A DNA stretch of 64,000 nucleotides, taken from positions 124,001 to 188,000 of the forward strand of contig NZ_JBFAKK010000012.1 in assembly GCF_040655735.1 (NCBI RefSeq), written 5' to 3'. Source of the DNA: Phytomonospora sp040655735. GTDB lineage: Bacteria > Actinomycetota > Actinomycetes > Mycobacteriales > Micromonosporaceae. The translations under genes were made by a program, and so were the position numbers. Under the pieces are notes generated by a model, which had not been told where the DNA came from, did not search any database, and worked only from the letters and a program-made list of their open reading frames with translations. Of this stretch, positions 31,755 to 41,026 are shown piece after piece; position 1 is the first letter of the stretch, and every line of letters begins with the position of its first letter.

Positions 31755-33434
31755 TCACTCGGACTCGGCCGCGACGTGCCTTCGGCTCTGCACGAAACGG
31801 AAGCGGCCGGCCACGTAGGCGCCGTCGGTGAGGGCCGAGTTGGCCGCCGCGTTGCCGCCCGAGGCGTGGAAGTCGGAGAAGGCCGCCGACTGGTTGACGA
31901 ACACGCCGCCGGTCAGGTTGCACGACAGGTGCACGGCCACGTCGCACGCGGCCGACTCGGCCTCGTCGAGGACCGACTCGTCGGTGGAGTAGATCCCCGC
32001 CGTGAGCGCGCCCTTCGCGCCGGTGGTCGCACGGAAGATCCGGAAGGAGTCGGCGGTGTCGGCGGTGGCGATCAGGAACGCGATCGGCCCGAACCACTCC
32101 TCGCCGTACACATCGGAGTCGCCCGCGCCCAGCTTCACGATCAGCGGCGTGCGGATCACCGCGTCGGCGTGCGCGGGGTGGGTCAGCGCCTGCGAGGGCA
32201 GCAGCACCTCGCCGAGCTTCTCGGCCCGCGCGAGACGGTCGGTGACGCCCTCGTTGACGATCGCCCCGATCAGCTCGACGGCCCGCGCGGGGTCACTGGT
32301 CAGCTTGGCGACCGCGCCGGTGATCGCGGCGGCCACGTCGTCGAAGGACACCTTGCCCTCGGGCGTGTCGATGCCGCCCTCGGGGATGAGGATGTTCTGC
32401 GTCGTCGTGCACATCTGACCGCTGTACAGGCACAACGTGAAGGCGAGGTTGCGCGCCAGGCCCTTCAGGTCGTCGGTCGAGTCGATGATGACGGTGTTGA
32501 CGCCCGCCTTCTCGGTGTACACCTGCGCCTGCCGCGCGTTGGCCTCCAGCCAGTCCCCATAGGAGGTCCCGCCGGTGAAGTCGATGATCTTGACCGCCGG
32601 GTCGGTGGCGAAGACCGAGGCGACCTTGTCGGCCGGGTCCTCGGCGGCCAGCGTCACCAGGTTCGGGTCGAAGCCGGCCTCGGCGACGACCTCGCGGGCG
32701 ATCTTCACCGTGATCGCCAGCGGCAGCACCGCGCCCGGGTGCGGCTTGACGATCACGGGGTTCCCCGTCACCAGCGAGGCGAACAGACCGGGGTAGGAGT
32801 TCCAGGTCGGGAAGGTGTTGCAGCCGATCACCAGCGCCAGCCCGCGCGGCACGACATGGTAGGTCTTCGACATCCGCAGCGGCTCGTGCTTGCCCTGCGG
32901 CTTCTCCCAGTACGCCGTCGCCGGGACCCGCGTCATCTCCGAGTAGGCATAGGCGATCGCCTCAAGGCCCCGGTCGAGCGCGTGCGGACCGCCGGCCTGG
33001 AAGGCCATCACGAAAGCCTGGCCGGTGGTGAACTGCACGGCGTTGGCCAGCGTGAACGACTGCTTCCCGATGCGGTCGAGGATCTCAAGGCAGATCCCGG
33101 CCCGCACCGCCGGACCCGCCTCGCGCCACGCCGGCTGCGTCGCGGCGGCCGCGTCGATCAGCGCGCGCGGGTCGGCACGCGGATAGCGCACTCCCAGCGG
33201 GATCCCGTACGGGCTGACCTCGGTGGCCACCCGGGCGTCGCCCCCCGGCTGGTCGAGCGGAAAGTCGGCGTCGAGGAACGACTCGAACGCCGCCTTCCCG
33301 TCGGCTGCGGCGGTCTCGCCGTACACGCGGGGACTGGGCGACTCGGGGTAGGCCGACCAGTACCCGCGCTCGCCGATCGCCTGGAGCGCGCGGTCGAGGG
33401 TGTCACGGTGCTTCGTGAGCATCGGGTGCGTCAT
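31755..33434 (-). CDS. paaN: PaaN-type aldehyde dehydrogenase (phenylacetate degradation protein)
   Basis: A 559-residue ALDH-superfamily protein of the PaaN type. Visible are the NAD-binding core (VIGCNTFPTWNSYP, VKPHPGAVLPL), DFTGGTSYGDWLE and the catalytic-cysteine loop LYSGQMCTTTQNILIP, then the family-specific C-terminus (SDFHASGGNAAANSALTDGAY). PaaN-like enzymes oxidise ring-opened aldehydes in aerobic phenylacetate breakdown. No other paa gene is near, so it may serve another aldehyde or the pathway may be encoded elsewhere. Start ATG 33434. Confidence 0.85.
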   Translation of the reverse strand: MTHPMLTKHRDTLDRALQAIGERGYWSAYPESPSPRVYGETAAADGKAAFESFLDADFPLDQPGGDARVATEVSPYGIPLGVRYPRADPRALIDAAAATQPAWREAGPAVRAGICLEILDRIGKQSFTLANAVQFTTGQAFVMAFQAGGPHALDRGLEAIAYAYSEMTRVPATAYWEKPQGKHEPLRMSKTYHVVPRGLALVIGCNTFPTWNSYPGLFASLVTGNPVIVKPHPGAVLPLAITVKIAREVVAEAGFDPNLVTLAAEDPADKVASVFATDPAVKIIDFTGGTSYGDWLEANARQAQVYTEKAGVNTVIIDSTDDLKGLARNLAFTLCLYSGQMCTTTQNILIPEGGIDTPEGKVSFDDVAAAITGAVAKLTSDPARAVELIGAIVNEGVTDRLARAEKLGEVLLPSQALTHPAHADAVIRTPLIVKLGAGDSDVYGEEWFGPIAFLIATADTADSFRIFRATTGAKGALTAGIYSTDESVLDEAESAACDVAVHLSCNLTGGVFVNQSAAFSDFHASGGNAAANSALTDGAYVAGRFRFVQSRRHVAAESE

Positions 33435-33484
33435 GGTTCACATGATGCCGCAGGTGACCGGTCGAGCGCGACGGTTGGTGACCG

Positions 33485-34510
33485 TTAGATCCTTCGCTGG
33501 TAGGTGACCTGCGCGTGCGTCGGCCGGTAGCCGATGGCGGTGTTGACCGCGATCATCGGCGTGTTGTCGGCGGCGTTGTCGGTGTCGACGTAGCGAAGCG
33601 CCGGCCGCAGCGCCAGCGCGGCGCGCATGTTCTCCAGCTTGACGAGGGTCCCCAGGCGGTGGCCCCGGTGCTCGGGATCGACGACGGTGATCGCCTGGTG
33701 GGCGTACTCGTCGTCGTCGCGCGACAGCTCGACGAAGGTCCACGCCACGGTCTTGCCGGTGGCCTTGTGCCGCGCGGCGGCGTGCACCAGGCTCTGCCCG
33801 GTCTCCATGGCCGTCAGCGCCCGCTCGCGCACCCGGGCGGCGTCGGGCCGCTCAGGCTCGTAGTCCATGTCGCCCAGCGGCATGTCGGTGGTGAGCCGGT
33901 ACTCCAGGTAGCCGAGGTCCTCGACGAGTTCCTCGGGGCACTCGCCTCCTCCCTTCCCCTCGATCCAGCTCAACGTCTCGTAGCCGGCGGCGTGCGGCCC
34001 GGCCTGCTCGGCGAGCCGTTCGTGCGCCCCGGCCTCGACGGTCGACATGTCGAGTCGCGAGTGGACCGAGGTGAGCGCGACCTCGTAGCCCAGCGCGGTC
34101 AGGAACCGCGAGCCCGACCGGTCGATCTCGGCCTCGACCCCGGCAAGAGGCTCGTCGACGCCGGCGATGACGGTGGTGCGCCCCTCCTCGCGCGAGCGTC
34201 CGACGAAGAAGTCGTAGAGCTCGCGCCCGATGCCGCGCCGGCGCAGGTCCCGGCGGACCTGGACGACGCCCATCGCCAGGTGCCGGTTCTCGGCCACCGG
34301 CAGGGCGAGCGCGACGTGTCCGACCACCTCGCCGCCGTCCCTGACCAGCCAGTCGCGCTGGGCCATGCCCGGACGGACCGTCCCGAAGGCCTTTCGCAGC
34401 CGCTCCCAGGTCGGGGCCGGTCCCTTTCGCGCCTCATGGTTGTCCAGGGCGAGGGCGTGGTAATCGCCGAGCAGGTCGAGGTCGTGCCTGGTGAAGGGCT
34501 GGAACTCCAT
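33485..34510 (-). CDS. Tandem-GNAT acetyltransferase 8
   Basis: A 341-residue tandem GNAT on the minus strand. N-domain loop RRRGIGRE, linker DMSTVEAGAHE and GYETLSWIEG, C-domain AITVVDPEHRGHRLGT, tail NAADNTPMIAVN. It lies 5 bp downstream of copy 9 in the same transcript, with AAGGAG overlapping the end of that gene. The same linker and tail motifs as the plus-strand array show common origin despite opposite orientation. Confidence 0.87.
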   Translation of the reverse strand: MEFQPFTRHDLDLLGDYHALALDNHEARKGPAPTWERLRKAFGTVRPGMAQRDWLVRDGGEVVGHVALALPVAENRHLAMGVVQVRRDLRRRGIGRELYDFFVGRSREEGRTTVIAGVDEPLAGVEAEIDRSGSRFLTALGYEVALTSVHSRLDMSTVEAGAHERLAEQAGPHAAGYETLSWIEGKGGGECPEELVEDLGYLEYRLTTDMPLGDMDYEPERPDAARVRERALTAMETGQSLVHAAARHKATGKTVAWTFVELSRDDDEYAHQAITVVDPEHRGHRLGTLVKLENMRAALALRPALRYVDTDNAADNTPMIAVNTAIGYRPTHAQVTYQRRI

Positions 34511-34515
34511 CGCCG

Positions 34516-35559
34516 TCAGATCTCCTTCTGGAAGTTGTGCACCCGGCCGTGGACCCGGTAACCCAGGGTCTCGTTGATGGCGATCATGTGCGCGTTCTCG
34601 TCGGCGTTGCAGGTCTCCACCAGCCGCAGGCCCGGCTCGACCCTGCGCGCGTAGGCGAGGTTCTCCAGCTTGGCGAGGGTGCCGAGACGGCGGCCGCGGT
34701 GGCCGGGGTCGACGACGGTGATCTGCTGCTGGCCGTGGCCGCGATCGGAGGGGAGCGTGCTGATGGTCGTCCAGGCCACGATACGACCGCTCGCGACGTG
34801 CCGGACGCCCGTGTGGACGAGCCTGATGCCGGCGGCGCGGTTGCGGTGGTCGAGGGCGCGGACGGCCTCCGGGTCGGGCTCGCGGGCCTCGATCCGCAGG
34901 TCGCCGTGGGGCGCGTCGGTGTCGAGCCGCACCAAGAGCTGGGAGAGGTCATCGACGTGCTCCTCGGGCGTGGGGCCGTCGGCGCCGTCGGTCCAGCGGA
35001 CGACCTCGTAGCCCTCGGCACGCTCCCAGCAGTCGGCGAGCATCGCGGCGAAGACGCCGTCGTCGACCTCGTCGAGGTACTGGCGGCGCTGCACCTCGGT
35101 CATCGCGCAGCTCATGCCGACGGCCTCGGCGAAGCGCGGCCCGGCGGCGGGCGGGTCGATGTCGGCGCGGTCGTGGATGCGGACGATCAGCGTGGTGCGG
35201 CCCAGTTCCGGCAGCCGCTCCAGCGTGCGCTCGTAGAGGGCGCGGCCGACACCCTGCCGGCGGCTGCCGACGTGGACCCAGCCCTCGACGTGGGCGAGGT
35301 GGGTGTTGTCGAGGCCCGGGAGGAAGAGGAGTACGGCGCCGGCGATGCGGCCGTCGACGGTGGCGGCGTAGAACTCGCCGGTCCAGCCGTGCGGCGGGTT
35401 CTCCAGCAGGCTCTGGATGGAGGCGCGGTCGAGGGGTGTCTGGTCGGGGAAGTCGTTGAGCTGGGCGTCGCGCCAGCCCGCGTAGACCTCGTCGCCCATG
35501 GTGACGTCGGAAGGGTGGAAGCGGACGACGTCAACGACGTCAGACTTGACCGAAGGCAT
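34516..35559 (-). CDS. Tandem-GNAT acetyltransferase 9
   Basis: A 347-residue tandem GNAT. N-domain loop RRQGVGRA, linker RQYLDEVDDGVF and GYEVVRWTDG, C-domain QITVVDPGHRGRRLGT, tail NADENAHMIAIN. The start is taken at ATG 35559 (MPSVKSDVVDVV); an in-frame start at 35592 adds eleven residues. It is divergent from groEL, and its promoter shares the gap containing the CIRCE elements, although these lie nearer to groEL. Confidence 0.85.
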   Translation of the reverse strand: MPSVKSDVVDVVRFHPSDVTMGDEVYAGWRDAQLNDFPDQTPLDRASIQSLLENPPHGWTGEFYAATVDGRIAGAVLLFLPGLDNTHLAHVEGWVHVGSRRQGVGRALYERTLERLPELGRTTLIVRIHDRADIDPPAAGPRFAEAVGMSCAMTEVQRRQYLDEVDDGVFAAMLADCWERAEGYEVVRWTDGADGPTPEEHVDDLSQLLVRLDTDAPHGDLRIEAREPDPEAVRALDHRNRAAGIRLVHTGVRHVASGRIVAWTTISTLPSDRGHGQQQITVVDPGHRGRRLGTLAKLENLAYARRVEPGLRLVETCNADENAHMIAINETLGYRVHGRVHNFQKEI

Positions 35560-35659
35560 GACCTCATCATGACGGCTAAGTGACGTCAGCACAAGGCTTG
35601 CGTGCCGGCTGTTTCCTCGCGTCCGGCGCGTGAACCGCGTCCCTCCTCGCCCTGTGCGG

Positions 35660-35686
35660 CTTGCACTCTCGGGGTCTGAGTGCTAA
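35660..35686. promoter_or_regulatory. CIRCE element 1 (HrcA operator)
   Basis: CTTGCACTC, 9-bp spacer, GAGTGCTAA: matches the TTAGCACTC-N9-GAGTGCTAA consensus with changes only at the left outer bases. Located 167 bp upstream of groEL. Confidence 0.88.
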
Positions 35687-35694
35687 ACAAGGTG

Positions 35695-35721
35695 TTGGCA
35701 CTCGCGACCCGTGAGTGCCAA
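35695..35721. promoter_or_regulatory. CIRCE element 2 (HrcA operator)
   Basis: TTGGCACTC, 9-bp spacer, GAGTGCCAA: a perfect 9-bp inverted repeat, 8 bp after the first element. Two sites imply tight HrcA repression of groEL. Confidence 0.92.
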
Positions 35722-35834
35722 GGTCGGGGTGGTGGGACCGTCTCCCAACAGGGGCGGTCGTTATCGTCGCGGGCCATCCGCCCGACCGGATCAAGCATTG
35801 TGAAGCGCGTCGCGAAGGCGTGCGACATACGTAA

Positions 35835-37475
<1,641 letters not shown>

Positions 37476-37538
37476 AGCCCTTGCAGGTTCTCCACTAGGA
37501 TCTGCGAGTTCCAGGCCCGGCCTGGTTCCCAGGCCAAG

Positions 37539-37575
37539 AAATCGGCCCGCCCCTTCGGGAGCGGGCCGATTTTTC
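37539..37575 (+). terminator. groEL terminator
   Basis: A 12-bp stem (37539-37550 with 37561-37572) with an inner CCC/GGG pairing, followed by TTTTT: a classic intrinsic terminator. Confidence 0.9.
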
Positions 37576-37633
37576 GTGCCCGCTTCCACGCCTCTGGCAC
37601 ACTGTGCGCTCATCCCTCACGAAGGAGTGGCAA

Positions 37634-38101
37634 TTGAGCGCCTCATCCCGGTTGGCCGCACTGGCCGGAGTCGTCCTGCTCGGCCTGGGACTGGCCGCCT
37701 GCGGCGGTTCCGACGAAGCCTCGGACAACCCCTCGCCGCCGATGGAGTCCTACCCGGTCGACGAGCCCTCCGACATGGGAGAGGGCGACGAGCACGGACC
37801 CTCCGACATGGAGGCCCTGGTCGGTGAGTGGGAGCTGGTGCCCACCGAGCCGCACACCAAGACCCCGCTGACGGTGACCGACGAGGGCACCGCCGAGGTC
37901 CCGGCCGCCGACGGCGCGCTGGAGACGAGGGGCTACCAGGGAACCGTCGAGCCCGACGGCGCGGGCGGGTTCACGATCATGCTGACCAGCACCGACGCCG
38001 AGCTGATGGAGTGGACGCTCACGCTCAAGCCGGGTGCGCAGGCCGAGACCTTCGACGTCACCGACGAGAAGGGCGCGACCTACACGCTCGTCAAGGCGTG
38101 A
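37634..38101 (+). CDS. Small lipoprotein of unknown function
   Basis: A 155-residue lipoprotein read from TTG 37634 (LSASSRLAALAGV), chosen because GAAGGAG (37621-37627) stands 6 nt before it and an upstream GTG/ATG would break the signal. The signal ends in lipobox LAAC followed by GGSDEASDN. A Pro/Asp-rich linker precedes a lipocalin-like small beta domain (LVGEWELVPTEPHTKTPLTV ... GTVEPDGAGGFTIMLTS). Family not recognised. Confidence 0.65.
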   Translation: MSASSRLAALAGVVLLGLGLAACGGSDEASDNPSPPMESYPVDEPSDMGEGDEHGPSDMEALVGEWELVPTEPHTKTPLTVTDEGTAEVPAADGALETRGYQGTVEPDGAGGFTIMLTSTDAELMEWTLTLKPGAQAETFDVTDEKGATYTLVKA

Positions 38102-38114
38102 GGCGGGTACGACG

Positions 38115-38142
38115 GCCGCTCCGCATCGCGGGGCGGCTTTTT
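38115..38142 (+). terminator. Terminator of the lipoprotein gene
   Basis: A 9-bp stem (38115-38123 with 38129-38137, one G-U) followed directly by TTTTT. Confidence 0.85.
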
Positions 38143-38170
38143 GTTGCCCGGGGGAGGCGCTGGCGAGCGG

Positions 38171-38200
38171 TTGTGAAAGTCTTCGATATATCGTTAGTAT
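38171..38200 (+). promoter_or_regulatory. Promoter with internal palindrome; leaderless start
   Basis: TTGTGA (38171-38176) and TAGTAT (38195-38200), spaced 18 bp, match -35 and -10 boxes. The palindrome CGATATATCG (38184-38193) lies between them, a likely repressor site. The ATG of the next gene begins 6 bp after the -10 box, with no Shine-Dalgarno sequence, predicting a leaderless mRNA. Confidence 0.6.
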
Positions 38201-38206
38201 TCGTGA

Positions 38207-39199
38207 ATGAGTCAAGACCAATCTCTTGTCCTCGGCCTGTCTCCGGCCCTCGACACCGCCCTGAACGCCGTCCTCGACACCGTCCGCGCCCATTACGTCC
38301 ACCCCGAGACCGCCGCCGCGATGGCCGCCCGCGTCCGCGCCAGACGCGCCGACGGCGCCTACGCCGGCCTGTCGGGAGCCGAGTTCTGCGCGGCCGTCAC
38401 CGCCGACCTGCGCTCGGTCTACGACGACCGCCACCTCACCGTCACCTGGCACGACGAGCCGCTCGGCGAACCCGACCCCGGTGCCGAGGCCGCCGCCGTC
38501 GAGCGGTGGCGCGAGCGTTTCCGCCTCGAAGCCGAGGGCGTCACCCGCGTCGAGCGGCTGCCGGGCAACGTCGGCCTGATCGCACTGGCGGGTTTCGGCG
38601 ACCCGGCCGGCGCCGGCGCCGCCTACGAGGCCGCGATGCGCCTGCTCGCCGACACCTACGCGCTCATCGTCGACCTGCGCGCGAACCGGGGCGGCTGGCC
38701 GCAGTCGGCGGTCCAGTTCTGCGCACATCTCGTCGGGCCGGAACCGGTGCAGGTCGCGGTCGTCCACAAGGGAGCCGAGCGCCGGCAGTGCTGGACGCCC
38801 GCCTACGTGCCCGGGCCCCGGTACCTGGACCGGCCGGTGCACGTACTGACCAGTTCGCGGACCTTCTCCGGCGGCGAGGACCTCGCCTACACCTTGCAGA
38901 GCCTCGGCCGCGCCACCGTCGTCGGCGAGGCGACCAGCGGGGCGGCGCACGCGTTCAGCCTGTACCGGATCGACGGGCACATCGAGGTCGGCGTGCCCGA
39001 CGAGCGGCCCGTCAACGCGGTGACCGGCTCGAACTGGGAGGGGGTCGGGGTGGTGCCCGACGTCGAGGTGCCCGCCGGCGCGGCCTTCGACGTGGCATAC
39101 GAGCGCTCGCTGGAGCACGTGGCGGGGAGGGTGGCGGGGCGCGAGGACGAGAATTCGCGGCGGATCGCGTCGGAGGCGGTGGAGCGGCTTGTCGCGTGA
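38207..39199 (+). CDS. S41-family peptidase (interphotoreceptor-retinoid-binding/CTP-like)
   Basis: A 330-residue S41 protease domain without PDZ or signal peptide, so probably cytoplasmic. N-terminal helical part (YDDRHLTVTWHDEP), then the catalytic fold: LIVDLRANRGGWPQSAVQFC and the nucleophile motif LTSSRTFSGGEDLAY (about 223-237) with Ser, and VVGEATSGAAH. A Lys partner is replaced by Glu-rich residues (SGGEDLAY), as in IRBP-type members. Substrate is presumably small peptides. Expressed from a leaderless promoter with a palindrome. Confidence 0.85.
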   Translation: MSQDQSLVLGLSPALDTALNAVLDTVRAHYVHPETAAAMAARVRARRADGAYAGLSGAEFCAAVTADLRSVYDDRHLTVTWHDEPLGEPDPGAEAAAVERWRERFRLEAEGVTRVERLPGNVGLIALAGFGDPAGAGAAYEAAMRLLADTYALIVDLRANRGGWPQSAVQFCAHLVGPEPVQVAVVHKGAERRQCWTPAYVPGPRYLDRPVHVLTSSRTFSGGEDLAYTLQSLGRATVVGEATSGAAHAFSLYRIDGHIEVGVPDERPVNAVTGSNWEGVGVVPDVEVPAGAAFDVAYERSLEHVAGRVAGREDENSRRIASEAVERLVA

Positions 39200-39202
39200 C
39201 GG

Positions 39203-39239
39203 CGGAGGGCCCGCGTCCTGAGTGGACGCGGGCCCTCCG
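39203..39239. terminator. Bidirectional terminator
   Basis: A 16-bp perfect stem (39203-39218 with 39224-39239), loop TGAGT, between the convergent S41 peptidase and 105-residue protein genes. Confidence 0.8.
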
Positions 39240-39252
39240 GTGGTGGCGCTCG

Positions 39253-39570
39253 CTATTCCAGGATCTCGTCGTCGGGATAGCTGTAGCCGATCAGGAGCGA
39301 GGTGGCGAGTTCGGGCAACTCGGGAGTCGTCCAGGATCGCGAGGTGTCCTCGCCGTGGTTGGAGAGGTGCACCGACCCGTCGACGATCTCGTGCGTGATG
39401 ATGTCGTCGGTCCACAGCGCGAGGCCCGAGCCGACGGGTTCGAGGCGGTAGTCTCCGGCCATGGCGGCCTCCTCCAGCGGGACGGGCCGAGACTCTTCGG
39501 CGACGCTGTGGAGGATCTGGCGCAGTCGTCGACGAGCGAATCCGGTGAACTCGGCCGCGGTGTCGGTCAT
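39253..39570 (-). CDS. Small hypothetical protein
   Basis: A 105-residue acidic soluble protein: a helical start (TDTAAEFTGFARRRLRQILH) followed by beta strands (YRLEPVGSGLALWTDD, ITHEIVDGSVHLSNHG) and an acidic end. It starts at ATG 39570, with codon use typical of the genome, and lies between a strong terminator and the cutC gene. No family recognised. Confidence 0.6.
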   Translation of the reverse strand: MTDTAAEFTGFARRRLRQILHSVAEESRPVPLEEAAMAGDYRLEPVGSGLALWTDDIITHEIVDGSVHLSNHGEDTSRSWTTPELPELATSLLIGYSYPDDEILE

Positions 39571-39672
39571 CGTGTTCTCCCCCGGGGCGGTGGCGTGCTG
39601 TCACACACCTAGACGCGGCCCGTCCCGGGGCGGGTTGACGCTCGCGGGCGCCTTGTTTCCGCGAGAACGGCC

Positions 39673-40353
39673 TCAGGAGACCGGCACGTCGGTGTCGAGC
39701 ACCCGGCGCCAGTTGCGGACCAGTTCGGCGTCGACGGGGTTTCCCCAGCCGTGCCGCGACATCCCGCCGATGTGGAAGGCCCGCACGCCCAGGGCGACCA
39801 GCTCGGCGAGGTGCGCCGGGCGCAGTCCGCCGCCGACCATCGTCAGCGCGGGCCGGGCCTGCTCGGCGAGCGCGGCCCGCCCGTCGGCGACGCCGGCGGC
39901 CGATCCGGCGGTCAGTACCTGCCCGAGCCCGTCGAGGGCTTCGACGGCCGACCACGCGGCGGCGTAGTCGGCGGCGTGGTCGATGGCGCGGTGGAAGGTC
40001 CAGGCGCGGTGGGGGACGGCGGCGTGGAGGGCGGTGACGGTGTCGACGTCGACGGCGCCCTCGGCGGTGAGGAAGCCGTAGACGAAGCCGTCGGCGGGGC
40101 CCATCAGGGCGTCGAGGCGGAGGGCGGCCTCGCGCAGGGCGTCGAGCTCGGCGGGCGTTGCGGTGAAGCCGTCGTTGCAGCGCAGCATCACGCGCAGGGG
40201 CAGGTCGCAGGCCTCCTTGATGGCCGTGACCGTCTCCGGTGCGGGCGTGAGCCCGTCGGCGGCGATGTCGGCGATGACCTCCAGTCGGTCGGCCCCACCG
40301 GAAGCGGCGGCGGCGGCGTCCACGGCATCGAGAGCGATCACCTCAAGCAGCAT
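39673..40353 (-). CDS. cutC: CutC-family protein
   Basis: A 226-residue TIM-barrel of the CutC family, historically tied to copper tolerance though its reaction is not firmly known. Recognised by MLLEVIALD at the start, GGADRLEV (about 19-26), the Arg/Cys strand VMLRCNDGFTAT, FVYGFLTAEG, TFHRAIDHA (about 118-126) and VGGGLRPAHL. Standard length. Divergent from the sigma-factor gene. Confidence 0.9.
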   Translation of the reverse strand: MLLEVIALDAVDAAAAASGGADRLEVIADIAADGLTPAPETVTAIKEACDLPLRVMLRCNDGFTATPAELDALREAALRLDALMGPADGFVYGFLTAEGAVDVDTVTALHAAVPHRAWTFHRAIDHAADYAAAWSAVEALDGLGQVLTAGSAAGVADGRAALAEQARPALTMVGGGLRPAHLAELVALGVRAFHIGGMSRHGWGNPVDAELVRNWRRVLDTDVPVS

Positions 40354-40477
40354 GGAGCTGATCTTAAGCGCCGGGGGCTGGGACCTTGATCACCGCGATG
40401 GGGTGAAGTGAAGAACCATCTGCAAAATAGTTCGGGCACCACCGGCAACCCACCCACCCGGGGCGAGCGTCTATCCA

Positions 40478-40491
40478 GGTGGAATTCCACC
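40478..40491. promoter_or_regulatory. Perfect 14-bp palindrome upstream of the SigE-type factor
   Basis: GGTGGAATTCCACC (40478-40491) is fully self-complementary and lies 29 bp upstream of the sigma-factor start. It may be an operator in the divergent cutC/sigma promoter region; GGAA within it also resembles an ECF -35 core. Confidence 0.4.
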
Positions 40492-40519
40492 GCACCAGCA
40501 CCCCGGGAGATTCACGAGC

Positions 40520-41026
40520 ATGAGTGCCCCCGCGGACGACTTCGACGAGTTCGTCCGTGCATATACGCCTACGCTGCTGCGCACCGCCTACCTCCTCACC
40601 GGCGACCAGCACCACGCGGAGGACCTCGTACAGTCGGCGCTCGCCCGTGCCCACCGCAGCTGGCACCGCATCGACGACAGCCCTTTCGGCTACGTCCGGC
40701 GCACCATGTACCACCTGCAGGTCGCCACCTGGCGCCGCCGCCGGATCCGCGAGTGGCTCGGCTCGACCACCACCGAGCCGATACCCGAACCCGACGTCGC
40801 CGCGGCCGCCGACATCCGCCTGATCCTGCAAAAGGCGCTCGCCCAGCTCACCGACAAGCAGCGCGCGGTGATCGTGCTGCGCTTCTACGAGGACCGCTCC
40901 GTCGAGGACACCGCCGCGGTCCTGCGGTGCAGCACCGGGACCGTCAAGAGCCAGACCGCCAAGGCCCTCGGCCGGCTCCGCCAGCTCATGCCGAGCATGG
41001 CCGGACTGCTCGAAGGGCGGCTGTGA
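40520..41026 (+). CDS. SigE-family (ECF) RNA polymerase sigma factor
   Basis: A 168-residue ECF sigma factor of the actinobacterial SigE family. Region 2: FDEFVRAYTPTLLRTAYLLTG and HHAEDLVQSALARA for core binding and -10 recognition. Region 4: LTDKQRAVIVLRFYEDRSVE then TAAVLRCSTGTVKSQTAKAL, the -35 recognition helix. It would direct transcription in response to its partner, most simply the membrane protein of the next gene (1-bp TGATG overlap). GGGAG precedes the ATG. Confidence 0.9.
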   Translation: MSAPADDFDEFVRAYTPTLLRTAYLLTGDQHHAEDLVQSALARAHRSWHRIDDSPFGYVRRTMYHLQVATWRRRRIREWLGSTTTEPIPEPDVAAAADIRLILQKALAQLTDKQRAVIVLRFYEDRSVEDTAAVLRCSTGTVKSQTAKALGRLRQLMPSMAGLLEGRL

